This document shows, one piece after another, positions 36,646 to 47,600 of a DNA stretch of 64,000 nucleotides. Each line of letters opens with the position of its first letter. Within the stretch, counting starts at the first letter, position 1. The position numbers and the translations under genes were made by a program. The notes beneath the pieces were generated by a model. That model saw nothing but the letters and a program-made list of their open reading frames with translations, did not search any database and was not told the DNA's origin. The stretch comes from Microbacterium sp. W4I20 (lineage in GTDB: Bacteria; Actinomycetota; Actinomycetes; Actinomycetales; Microbacteriaceae). The DNA is taken from NCBI RefSeq assembly GCF_030816505.1, contig NZ_JAUSYB010000001.1, forward strand, positions 1,922,001 through 1,986,000, given 5' to 3'.

Positions 36646-37619
36646 TGAAGACGAGACAGTTCGGGAGGACGACGCTCCCGCCGGAGCAGGAGAAGGCGAC
36701 CCGCCGCGCCGTGCGCTGGGAGATCTTCACCATCGTCTACACCGCGATCACGATCGCCGTGATCGCGCTCGTGGTGGGCAACTCGCAGGCGATGCGAACC
36801 GCCTGGATCGAGGACATGCTCTCCCTCGTCCCGCAGTTCGCCTTCCTGATCGCGCTCCTCTTCGTCCGCAGACGACCGAACCGGAAGCACCCCTACGGCA
36901 TGCACCGCGCGATGGGAGTGGGACACCTCGTGGCCGGAGTGGCCCTTCTCGCCGTCGGCCTCAACCTCGCGGTCGAGGCCGTCACCGGACTCATCGCCGC
37001 CGAGCATCCGACCATCGGCACGATCGTGCTGTGGGGCCACACGATCTGGCTCGGCTGGCTCATGGTCGCCGTGATGGCGGTCGTCATCATCGGCCCCGTG
37101 TTCTTCTACGGCCCCGCCAAGTCGAAACTCGCCCCGGTGCTCCACAACAAGCTGCTCTACGCCGACGCCGACATGGCGAAGGCGGACTGGCAGACCACGG
37201 TCGCCTCGATCGTCGGCGTGCTGGGTGTGGGGGTCGGTGCGTGGTGGCTCGACGGCGCAGCGGCCCTGTTCATCTCGCTCGGCATCATCTGGGACGGCTA
37301 CCGCAACACCAAGGCCGCGATCGTCGACCTGATGGATCAGCGCGCCCGCACGTACGACAGCAAGAAGCCGCACCCGCTCGCCGCCGACATCGTCTCGTAC
37401 CTGCGCGACCGGCCCTGGATCTCGGATGCCGCGGTGCGCATGCGCGATCAGGGTCAGGTCTTCCATATCGAGGCATTCGTGGTGCCGCGCAAGCGCAAGG
37501 TGTCGGTCCACGACCTGACCACGACCGCCGAGGGCGTGGCCGCACTCGACTGGAAGGTGCAGGACGTCGTCATCGTCCCCTCCGAGCGTCTGCCCGACGA
37601 AGCCGACACCGGACGCTGA
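36645..37619 (+). CDS. Cation diffusion facilitator (CDF) family transporter
   Basis: 324 residues, six membrane helices. Family signatures: RKHPYGMHRAMGVGHLVAG, NKLLYADADMAKADWQTTVASIVGVLG (metal-binding Asp residues of helix V) and the C-terminal cytoplasmic domain with DAAVRMRDQGQVFHIEAFVVP. Exports divalent metal (Zn, Fe, Mn or Co) in exchange for protons. Start overlaps the upstream lipoprotein stop (TGATG). Which metal is not evident. Confidence 0.92.
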   Translation: MKTRQFGRTTLPPEQEKATRRAVRWEIFTIVYTAITIAVIALVVGNSQAMRTAWIEDMLSLVPQFAFLIALLFVRRRPNRKHPYGMHRAMGVGHLVAGVALLAVGLNLAVEAVTGLIAAEHPTIGTIVLWGHTIWLGWLMVAVMAVVIIGPVFFYGPAKSKLAPVLHNKLLYADADMAKADWQTTVASIVGVLGVGVGAWWLDGAAALFISLGIIWDGYRNTKAAIVDLMDQRARTYDSKKPHPLAADIVSYLRDRPWISDAAVRMRDQGQVFHIEAFVVPRKRKVSVHDLTTTAEGVAALDWKVQDVVIVPSERLPDEADTGR

Positions 37620-37645
37620 CCGGAGCCGACCCTTCCGTGCGGCTT

Positions 37646-37651
37646 TAGGCT
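37646..37651 (+). promoter_or_regulatory. -10 element of a leaderless promoter (glutaredoxin gene)
   Basis: TAGGCT followed by GGATGC and the ATG, six bases between hexamer and start codon. Confidence 0.5.
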
Positions 37652-37657
37652 GGATGC

Positions 37658-37921
37658 ATGACTTCTCCTGCCTCAGACACGATCACGATGTTCGGCGCCG
37701 AGTGGTGCAGCGACTGCCGCCGCACCAAGAAGCAGCTCGATGAGCTGGGCGTCGAGTACACCTACGTCGACCTCGAGGCCGACCCCTCCGCCGCAGACGT
37801 CGCGAAAGAGATCTCGGGACGCATGAACATCCCGGTCGTGCTCTACCCCGACGCCTCGCACCATGTCGAGCCCTCGAACGCCGACGTCGAGACGAAGCTG
37901 CGGGAACTCGCGCTGATCTGA
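37658..37921 (+). CDS. Glutaredoxin-like protein (mycoredoxin family)
   Basis: 87 residues with a thioredoxin fold: TITMFGAEWCSDCRRTKKQLDELGVEYTYVDLE, redox pair CSDC, cis-Pro in MNIPVVLYPD. Actinobacterial members of this size reduce mycothiol mixed disulfides; the usual motif is CGYC, so CSDC is a variant. Single gene with its own promoter. Confidence 0.88.
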   Translation: MTSPASDTITMFGAEWCSDCRRTKKQLDELGVEYTYVDLEADPSAADVAKEISGRMNIPVVLYPDASHHVEPSNADVETKLRELALI

Positions 37922-37930
37922 CCCGCGCAC

Positions 37931-37990
37931 GCCCTTCGTCTCGTCACTCCTCGGTTCCTGAGCGAGGAGCGAAGCGACGAGACGAAGGGC
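37931..37990. terminator. Long inverted repeat, likely terminator or intergenic repeat element
   Basis: Perfect 15-bp arms GCCCTTCGTCTCGTC and GACGAGACGAAGGGC, with a nested CTCCTCG/CGAGGAG stem around GTTCCTGAG. The GAGCGAAGCGA-GACGAA wording is of the kind that recurs between genes in Microbacteriaceae. No T-run, so a mobile-like intergenic repeat is as likely as a pure terminator. Confidence 0.7.
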
Positions 37991-38008
37991 GCTCAGGAAC
38001 CACGCCGA

Positions 38009-38014
38009 TACACT
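38009..38014 (+). promoter_or_regulatory. -10 element of a leaderless promoter (MFS gene)
   Basis: TACACT followed by GGCGCG and then the ATG; no ribosome site is present. Confidence 0.6.
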
Positions 38015-38020
38015 GGCGCG

Positions 38021-39424
38021 ATGAGCACTGAGGCTCGGCCCGAACGGGCATCCGTCCGCCTGTCCCCCCGAACGATCGTGCTGTACGCGATCGGCTCGCT
38101 CGGCACCGGTGGCTACGCCACCCTCCCCGGGCTGGTGCTGACGTACTTCCTCACCGACAACCTCGGCGTCGCCGCGCTCGCCGCCGGTCTCATCGTGACG
38201 TCGGCGAAGATCTGGGACGTCGTGATCGATCCGCTGATCGGTGCGGCGTCCGACCGTCAGCTCGCGCGCACCGGCTCCCGCCGCGGCTTCATGGTCACCG
38301 GCGCTCTCACGCTCCCGCTCTGCTTCGCCCTGACCTTCGCGGTGCCGCCGTCGTGGGGCCCCTTCGCGGGCGCGGCCTGCGTGCTGCTGGCGTTCCTCGC
38401 CACGGCGACCGCCTTCAGCCTCTTTCAGGTGCCCTACGTCGCGCTGCCCGCAGAGCTCACCGGCAGCTACGACGAGCGCACCCGGCTGCTGGGCTGGCGG
38501 GTCGTGGTGCTCACCGCCTCGATCCTGCTGTTCGGCGCCGGCGGCCCGGCGCTGCGCAAGGCCGGCCCCGACCCGGCGACGGGTTACCTGCTGATGGGCA
38601 TCGCCGCAGGCCTCGTGATCGGCATCGGCATGCTCATCGCCGCGCGCACGGCGGGTGCGCCGGCAGCTGCGGCGAGCGCCGCGGGTCGCGCTTCGGCACC
38701 GGCATCCACGGATTCCGGATGGCGCGACCAGTACCTCTCCGGATTCCGGGCCCTGGGCCGCAGCCAGCCGTTCCGCGCGCTGCTGGGCACCTTCCTGCTG
38801 CAGGCACTCGCGACCGGCACGATGCTGGCCGGCGCGCAATACGTCGCGACCTGGGTGCTGCGGTCCGAGGACGCGGTGACCTTCGTCTTCGTGGCGCTCG
38901 TCGGGCCCGCCCTGCTCGCGACCCCGGCATGGACGGTCATCGCCCGGCGGCTCGGGAAGGAACGGGCGTTCGCGATCGCGAGCATCCTGTTCACGCTGGC
39001 CGCCGCATCCATCACCGCCGCGGTGTGGACGCCCGGCGTCTGGATCTACGCGTCCGTCGCGGTCGCCGGCATCGCCTACGCGGGATTGCAGTCACTGCCC
39101 ATGGCGATGCTGCCCGACGTCATCTCGCACGACGAGCGCGTGAGCGGCACCGGCCAGGCCGGCACGTTCACCGGCATCTGGACCGCGGGTGAGACCGTCG
39201 GCTTCGCACTGGGGGCCACAGCGGTGTCGGTCACCCTCGCCGCGACCGGGTACATCTCGACGGTGGCCGGGGAGGCGGTGGAGCAACCGGATGCTGCCCT
39301 CACGGGCATCGTGCTCAGCTTCAGCATCCTTCCCGCCGTGCTCATGGCGGCGAGTCTCCTGACGCTCCGTCGCTACCGGCTGCGGCGCCACGACATCGAC
39401 GTCGCGGTTCCCCTCGGCGCATAA
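38021..39424 (+). CDS. MFS transporter, glycoside-pentoside-hexuronide (MelB) type
   Basis: 467 residues, twelve membrane helices. MelB/GPH-like features: YAIGSLGTGGYATLPGLVLTYFLTDNLGV, AKIWDVVIDPLIGAASDRQLARTGSRRGFMVTGAL and PYVALPAELTGSYDERTRLLGWR. A sodium- or proton-coupled sugar symporter is expected. Single gene; the leaderless start fixes the N-terminus. Confidence 0.9.
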   Translation: MSTEARPERASVRLSPRTIVLYAIGSLGTGGYATLPGLVLTYFLTDNLGVAALAAGLIVTSAKIWDVVIDPLIGAASDRQLARTGSRRGFMVTGALTLPLCFALTFAVPPSWGPFAGAACVLLAFLATATAFSLFQVPYVALPAELTGSYDERTRLLGWRVVVLTASILLFGAGGPALRKAGPDPATGYLLMGIAAGLVIGIGMLIAARTAGAPAAAASAAGRASAPASTDSGWRDQYLSGFRALGRSQPFRALLGTFLLQALATGTMLAGAQYVATWVLRSEDAVTFVFVALVGPALLATPAWTVIARRLGKERAFAIASILFTLAAASITAAVWTPGVWIYASVAVAGIAYAGLQSLPMAMLPDVISHDERVSGTGQAGTFTGIWTAGETVGFALGATAVSVTLAATGYISTVAGEAVEQPDAALTGIVLSFSILPAVLMAASLLTLRRYRLRRHDIDVAVPLGA

Positions 39425-39452
39425 GCTGGGATCCCGCCCGAAGGAGACGCCG

Positions 39453-41249
39453 ATGACTTCTGCGACCACGCCCGACGCCCCGTCCGCCCCCGCGGAGAGC
39501 GCGCCGAAGACCGCGGCTCCCGAACTCGGGGAGGGTGAGCGGGAACGTCTCGATCTCGCGATCCAGGAGCTGCAGGTCGGCGCGGGCACGTGGTCGGCCT
39601 TCACGCTCGCCCAGCGGGTCACGCTGCTGCGGGCGGTGCGCACGAGCGTCGCCGCCGTCGCCGAGGACTGGGCGAACACGGCGTCGGCCTCGAAGGGACT
39701 CGACGAGCGGCATCCGCTCCGAGGCGAGGAGTGGCTGAGCGGGCCGTACAGCGTGCTGGGAGCTCTGGACGCCTACCTCGAGACGCTCTCCCGACTCGCG
39801 AAGGGCACGAATCCTCTCGACGGTGTCAAGATCGATCGGGCCCCGGGTGGCCGCACGCGCGTGCACGCCTTCCCGCTCACCGGCATCGACCGGTTCCTGC
39901 TCTCCGGCTACACGGGAGAGGTCTGGCTCGAGCCGGGGGTCACCCCGAACGCCGCGCGGGCCGCCGCGGGCCTCGCACAGCGCACGCCGGCCGACTCCCG
40001 GGGCGTCGGGCTCGTGCTCGGGGCCGGGAACATCACGTCGATCCCGGTGCTCGACGTGATGTACGAGCTGCTCGCGCACAACCGCACCGCTCTGCTCAAG
40101 GTCAACCCGACCCAGGATGCCCTCGTGCCGGTCTACAAGCGCGCGTTCGCCCCGCTGATCGGCGCGGGGCTCGTGCGGATCGTCCGCGGTGGCCCCGCGG
40201 TGGGCGAGTACCTCACGGGTCATGCCGACCTCGCGCACGTGCACATCACCGGCTCGGCCACGACGTTCGACGCGATCGTCTGGGGCCCGTCGAAGGGTCC
40301 GGGAGCCGCGGCCACCACTCGACGCCGGCGCGAGAACCGTCCGCGCCTGAAGAAGCCGATCACGGCCGAGCTCGGCGGCGTCTCACCGATCATCGTCGTA
40401 CCAGGCAAGTGGACCGACGCCGACCTCACCTACCACGCAGAGCACGTCGTGACCATGCGGCTGCAGAACTCCGGCCACAACTGCATCGCCGGTCAGGCCG
40501 TCATCCTCTCGTCGGACTGGGATCAGGCCGATGCGTTCCGGGCGGCGCTCCGTCGGGCGTATGCGAGCGCACCCGAGCGGCCGATCTGGTACCCGGGCGC
40601 TCCCTCGCGCATGCACCTCGCGGCCGACGCCTACCCCGATGCGCTCGTGCTCGGCGATCGGCTCCTGGTCGAGATCGACGGCGACGACGACGCCTCCGCC
40701 CTGCAGAACACCGAGTACTTCGCCCCGGTGCTCGGCGTCGTCTCCGTTCCCGGCACCGACCAGGCCTTCCTCGACGCGGCCGTGGCCTACGCGAACGACG
40801 AGCTCCAGGGCACGCTCGGCGCGAACCTGCTGATCGATCCGGCGACGGAGAGGCAGTTCGGCGCAGGTTTCGAACGAGCGATCACCGACCTGCACTACGG
40901 GTCGATCGCGATCAACGGCTGGACGGCCTTCGGCTTCATCACCCCGACGCTCACGTGGGGCGCGTACCCGGGCAGCACGATCGCCGACGTCGGCAGCGGC
41001 ATCGGCGTGGTGCACAACGCCCTGCTGCTCGACCGGGTCGAGCGCTCGGTGATCCGCGGACCGTTCCGACCGCTTCCGCGATCGCTGCCGGGGCTGAACG
41101 GCGGCGGTCGCATGACGATCCTGCCGAAGCCGCCGTGGTTCGTGTCCGCGCGCACCGGGGCGGCCGTCAGCGAAGGCCTCACCCGGTACCGCATCGACGG
41201 GAGCGTGCGGGGGCTGGTGAAGACGCTGCTCCGCGCGCTGCGCGCCTAG
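39453..41249 (+). CDS. Aldehyde dehydrogenase family protein (long form)
   Basis: 598 residues, ATG after AAGGAG. Core motifs: ITAELGGVSPIIV (general base Glu), NSGHNCIAGQ (catalytic Cys), HVHITGSATTFDAIVWG (cofactor site) and LQNTEYFAPVLGVVSV. About 100 residues longer than standard ALDHs, with extra sequence between the cofactor block and ELGG (GPGAAATTRRRRENRPRLKK) and at the C-terminus. Oxidises an aldehyde with NAD(P)+; substrate unknown. Confidence 0.88.
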   Translation: MTSATTPDAPSAPAESAPKTAAPELGEGERERLDLAIQELQVGAGTWSAFTLAQRVTLLRAVRTSVAAVAEDWANTASASKGLDERHPLRGEEWLSGPYSVLGALDAYLETLSRLAKGTNPLDGVKIDRAPGGRTRVHAFPLTGIDRFLLSGYTGEVWLEPGVTPNAARAAAGLAQRTPADSRGVGLVLGAGNITSIPVLDVMYELLAHNRTALLKVNPTQDALVPVYKRAFAPLIGAGLVRIVRGGPAVGEYLTGHADLAHVHITGSATTFDAIVWGPSKGPGAAATTRRRRENRPRLKKPITAELGGVSPIIVVPGKWTDADLTYHAEHVVTMRLQNSGHNCIAGQAVILSSDWDQADAFRAALRRAYASAPERPIWYPGAPSRMHLAADAYPDALVLGDRLLVEIDGDDDASALQNTEYFAPVLGVVSVPGTDQAFLDAAVAYANDELQGTLGANLLIDPATERQFGAGFERAITDLHYGSIAINGWTAFGFITPTLTWGAYPGSTIADVGSGIGVVHNALLLDRVERSVIRGPFRPLPRSLPGLNGGGRMTILPKPPWFVSARTGAAVSEGLTRYRIDGSVRGLVKTLLRALRA

Positions 41250-41259
41250 CCGCTCGGTA

Positions 41260-43184
<1,925 letters not shown>

Positions 43185-43237
43185 TCCGTCACCGGTGAGG
43201 CCTCCGGCAGGGCAGAATGGATGCCGGAGGCGCACCC

Positions 43238-43708
43238 ATGAGCGACATGATCGAGTCCACGACGTCCGCGGCATCCGTCGATGTGACCCTGACGAGTCCC
43301 CTGCATCTGCCGCACCCGGCAGCGGAGTGCCCGAAGTGCTTCACCGAGCTGCAGGAGAACCGCGAATTCTGGACGGCGCGCCCCGAGGGCGCCCGGCTGG
43401 TCGGGCTCGTCGTCTCCCGGGAGGGAATGCCGTCGGTCGTCGAGCAGCGTGACGACCTCACGCGTTTCGGCGTGCCCATCGAGGGATTCCGGCATCCGGC
43501 GCCCGACATCCTGGAGAGCTGGAGCGAGCGGCTGGGCCGTCTGATCGCGACGCTCAACGTCGGTGACGTGCTGGTCGTCGCGAACATCAACGCCCTCGGC
43601 CGTGACGCCGACGAGGGCGCCCGCACGGCAGCGGAGCTGCGACGCCATGGGATCATCGTCAAGGTGCTGAGCCACGACGCGCGCCACCTCGCCGACGCGA
43701 CCCGCTGA
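43238..43708 (+). CDS. Resolvase-like domain protein without DNA-binding domain
   Basis: 156 residues, ATG eight bases after GGAGG. The C-terminal half resembles the serine-recombinase catalytic domain: RLVGLVVSREGMPSVVEQRDDLTRFGVPI, RLGRLIATLNVGDVLVVANINALGRDADEGARTAAELRRHGIIVKVL. The block NINALGRD matches the DRLGR motif. There is no C-terminal helix-turn-helix, and Ser in VVSREG is the only candidate nucleophile. Residues 19-60 (AAECPKCFTEL) have a CPKC pair that could bind metal. Probably not a working recombinase; role unknown. Confidence 0.7.
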   Translation: MSDMIESTTSAASVDVTLTSPLHLPHPAAECPKCFTELQENREFWTARPEGARLVGLVVSREGMPSVVEQRDDLTRFGVPIEGFRHPAPDILESWSERLGRLIATLNVGDVLVVANINALGRDADEGARTAAELRRHGIIVKVLSHDARHLADATR

Positions 43709-43779
43709 GCAGCCGAGTCACCGAGCAGCCGAGCCGCTGCGCAGCTGATACCTGGGCCACCGCCCTTCACGCACGAGAA

Positions 43780-43814
43780 AGCCGGCTGCCACCCCATCGG
43801 GGCGACAGCCGGCT
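43780..43814. terminator. Terminator between the resolvase-like gene and the esx pair
   Basis: Arms AGCCGGCTG and CAGCCGGCT (9 bp) with an inner CCCC/GGGG. AAA precedes the 5' arm, which gives a U run for transcripts coming from the minus strand. Confidence 0.8.
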
Positions 43815-43844
43815 CAGAAGTTCACCGCATCAGTGGCGACTGTG

Positions 43845-44135
43845 TCACCAGCGGTTCATGTTCTTGCTCTCGTTGGCCTGACCATCTGCCGAGTCCTGCG
43901 AGACCTGGCGGCCGATGTCGGTCAGCAGCGCCTTCATCTCGCTCAGCGCCGAGTTCCACTGCGCCTTCGCCTGGACGTAGGCCTCAGAGGCCGAACCCGT
44001 CCAGTTCGCCTGGAGCGGCTTGAGCGCGTTCTCCATGTCGTTGAGCTTGGTGTCGATGTTGTTCGCACCACGGACCAGGTCGGTACCTGCCGTGTCGACA
44101 GCACCGAACTGCATCTTGTAACCGTCGTTACCCAT
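43845..44135 (-). CDS. WXG100 family secreted protein (EsxA/EsxB-like), second of pair
   Basis: 96 residues: helix, NWTGSASEAY turn carrying the WXG motif near residue 45, helix. The C-terminus QDSADGQANESKNMNRW is flexible, as for the secretion signal of Esx proteins. Good GGAGGG ribosome site. Encoded 19 bases after the first WXG100 gene, so they probably form a heterodimer exported by the adjacent EccC machine. Confidence 0.93.
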   Translation of the reverse strand: MGNDGYKMQFGAVDTAGTDLVRGANNIDTKLNDMENALKPLQANWTGSASEAYVQAKAQWNSALSEMKALLTDIGRQVSQDSADGQANESKNMNRW

Positions 44136-44154
44136 GTTCTCTATCCCTCCGATC

Positions 44155-44466
44155 TCAGCCGAGACGGCCCATGAACTTGTTCTGAGCCTGTGCCGACGAG
44201 TCGTCGGTCTGGGTGTAAGCAGACTGCGAGTCACGCAGGTTCTGCTCGAACGTGTCGAGCGCGTTCGTGATCTTGCGCGACTTCTCCTGCCACGCCTGGA
44301 ACGTCTGCTGGAACGCGGCGGCCCCCGAGCCGGCCCATGACGCACCGATGCCGGAGAGCTGGCTCTGAATCGAGTTCAGCTCACCGATGATGTCCGTCTT
44401 CGAACTGCTGACGATGCTGGCACCTTGCTGCAGGGCACCATCCGCTGCAGAGACTTCTCCTGCCAC
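44155..44466 (-). CDS. WXG100 family secreted protein, first of pair
   Basis: 103 residues with a GTG start after AGGAGGTG. Helical hairpin with ASWAGSGAAAFQQTFQAW (WXG motif near residue 48). The tail YTQTDDSSAQAQNKF shows a Y...D/E-like pattern (YTQTDD) as in the export signal YXXXD/E of type VII substrates. An upstream in-frame ATG at 44484 is less likely given the ribosome site. The gene lies 156 bases after eccC on the same strand. Confidence 0.92.
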   Translation of the reverse strand: MAGEVSAADGALQQGASIVSSSKTDIIGELNSIQSQLSGIGASWAGSGAAAFQQTFQAWQEKSRKITNALDTFEQNLRDSQSAYTQTDDSSAQAQNKFMGRLG

Positions 44467-44622
44467 GGTCCACCTCCTGGTCATAAGGGCTTGTTCGCCC
44501 CGATTGGTCAGCCCCCGAAGGGCCGTGACGCCGATGCCCGGCGACAACTATCACCTTACGGGTCTCGCGGCACGATGCCCATGGGTAGCTCTGCCCACCT
44601 GCGGCCAACCTGACCCGGAAGG

Positions 44623-47600
44623 CTAGAGATGAGAGGACGGCGCGTAGGCGAGCTGCAACGTCTGCACCCCGTGCTCACGCGTGATCAGCTTCGCCCGCCC
44701 CGGTACAGCCGGCGTCGCCTTGACGTTGCCGATCAGCGGGCCCTCGTCGGGGCTGCCCGACAACAGGATGCCGGGAGCCGCCAGATCGCGCAGCGTCTGC
44801 ATCACCGGTTCGAACGTCGCACGCGAGGCCCCACCCGAACGACGTGCGAGCACGAGGTGCAGGCCGACATCGGTCGCCTGCGCGAGCAGCGGCTGGAGCA
44901 CGGCGATCGGGTTGCCCGACTGTGTGTTCACGAGATCGTAGTCGTCAACCAGCACGTAGACCTCCGCACCCGACCACCAGGAGCGATCGCGGAGCTGCTG
45001 CGGCGTCACGTCGGGCCCGGGGAGCCGGCCGCGCAGGTACTGTGCGAGGCCGCCCAACTCCTCCGATGCCTGCTGCGCGGTGGTGAAGTAGCCGGCGAGA
45101 TACTCGTCCGGGATCTCCGAGAGCAGCGCCCGCCGGTAATCGACCACGAAGATCTGCGCCGTCTTCGGAGAAGTCGTCCGCATGACCTCGCGTGCGAACG
45201 AGCGCAGGAAGCTCGACTTGCCGGACTGGCTGTCTCCGAACACGTACACGTGCGGGTTGCGACGCACGTCGAACGCCGTGGGAGCGAGCTCCGCCTCGTC
45301 GACGCCCAGCAGGACCTGGCCCTCGAGCGGCGTGCCGGCAGCGAGCTGCTGCAACCGGGGCAGCTCGAGCATCTCGGGCAGCAGACGAAGCTTCGGGCCG
45401 CGCGGACCCTTCCACGCCGCGTTCACCCGCTCGATCAGGTGCTCGACGCCCTCGCCGAGCGTGTCGGGGTCGCCGGACCCGTCCACGCGCGGCAATGCCG
45501 TGAGCATGTGGTGCTTCGAGGGTGCGAGACCGCGGCCCGGCCGACCGAGCGGCACGTTGACGGCCACCTTGCGGTCGATCTCCGAGTCGGTCGTGTCGCC
45601 GAGGCGCAGCTCGAGCTTCGAGCCGAAGGTGTCGCGGATCGCGGTGCGGAAGTCCATCCAGCGCGTCGTCGTCACGATCAGGTGCACGCCGAACGTCAGG
45701 GCCCGGCCGGCGAGCGCCTGGATCCCGAACTCCATCTCGTCGAACTCGGCGCGGATCGTGGGCCAGCCGTCGATGACCAGGAAGACATCGCCGTACCCGT
45801 CATCCGCCCGCCCCTGGGCGCGCAGGCGCCGGTATGTCTCGATGGAGTCGATGGAGTTCGCCGTGAAGTAGCGTTCCCGGGCGTTGACGATGCCGACGAC
45901 CTCCTGGAACATGCGGCGAAGGACGTCGGGCTGGTTCCGGCCCGCGACCCCCGCGACGTGCGCCATCTTCCCGAACGGCACGAAGGTACCGCCGCCGAAG
46001 TCCATGACGTAGAACTGCACCTCCTGAGGCGTATGGGTCAGGGCGATGCCGGTGACCACGCTGCGCGCCAGCGTGCTCTTTCCGCTGCGCGCCCCGCCGA
46101 CGATGGCGAGGTGGCCTCCCGCGCCCGTCAGGCTCATCACCAGGCTGTCGCGACGCTGCTCGAGCGGACGGTCGACGATGCCGAGCGGGATCGTCAGCGG
46201 CCCCTGCGTGCGCCAGCGCGGCGAGATCAGACCCAGCTGCGGATCCTCGACCAGGTCGCCGAGCAGCTCGTCGAACGTGGCGGGCACATCGAGCGGAGGG
46301 AGCCACACCTGGTGGGCCGGCATGCTCCGCCCCTTCATCAGTGACACGGCGATGTCGAACGTGACGCGCTTCTCGGGAGCCTCCCCGCCCCCCGAACCCA
46401 GAACGGGCGCCTGCTCCTCGGAGTTCTCCTGCACGAGCACGGGAGCTGCGGTGAAGGATCGCGCCTCGATCGCGCGGATAGGGAGTTCACTCCCCGGCGC
46501 CTCGGGCGTCGCCCCCGGCTTCCGCCGTCGCGTCTTCGGTGGTGCGGAGACGTAGGCGGCGCGGAACTGGGTGAGCGTCTCGGCATCCGACTTCAGGATG
46601 CCGTGGCCGCCGCCACCGGGAAGCGTGAACGCATCGGGGACGCCGATGACCGCACGCGAGTCGGCGCCGGAGAAGGTCTTCAGACCGATGCGATAGGACA
46701 GGTGGGAGTCGAGCCCCCGCAGCTTGCCCTCCTCGAGTCGCTGGGTCGACAGCAGCAGGTGCACATGCAGCGAACGGCCGAGGCGCCCGATCGCGACGAA
46801 CAGCTCGGTGAAGTCCGGCTTCGCCGCGAGCAGCTCGGAGAACTCGTCGGCGACGATCAGCAGCGCGGGCAACGGCTTGAGATCGGTGCGACCGCCCTTG
46901 CGCGCGGTCTCGTAGTCGGTCACGTTCGCGAAGTTGCCGGCGTCGCGGAGCAGCTCCTGGCGACGCGTCATCTCGCCCTGGATGGCATCCTGCATCCTGT
47001 CGACGAGGGTGAGGTCGTCGCCGAGGTTCGTGATGACAGCGGACACATGCGGCATGTCGGCCATGCCCGCGAACGTCGCACCACCCTTGAAGTCGATGAG
47101 GACGAAGTTCAACGCCTCGGACGAGTGGCTCATCGCGAGCGACAGCACCAGGGTGCGCAGCACCTCGGACTTGCCCGAACCGGTGGCGCCGATCAGCATG
47201 CCGTGCGGACCCATGCCCTGCTGCGCGGACTCCTTGAGGTCGAGCAGCATCGGCTGTCCGGTGGAGGTGAGTCCGATGGGCACCCGCAGCCGGTCCCGGG
47301 CGGAGCGCGGCTTCCACGCCAGCTCCGGATCGAAGTCGCGCACGTCAGGCAGTGCCAGGAGATCGGTCAGCTCCGCGCTGATCGTGCGGACGCCACCGGC
47401 ATCCTCGTCCTCGGCCGCCTCGCCCAGGCCGGTGAGCCGCCGGGCGACGGCCTCGGCCGAAGCGATACCGAGGAAGTCGGCGGACGCGGACACAGCGCCG
47501 ACACCGCGACGAGCGACCGTGAGAGCCGTTCCCTTCTCTCCCTCGAGGATGAGCCGGATCGTGAGCGGATCGGTCAGCTGGTCCCACTCGCGAGGAATGT

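Noticed and set aside
43238..43708. Integrase/resolvase marking a mobile element
   Set aside because: No DNA-binding domain, no flanking repeats or attachment sites, and neighbours are housekeeping genes.
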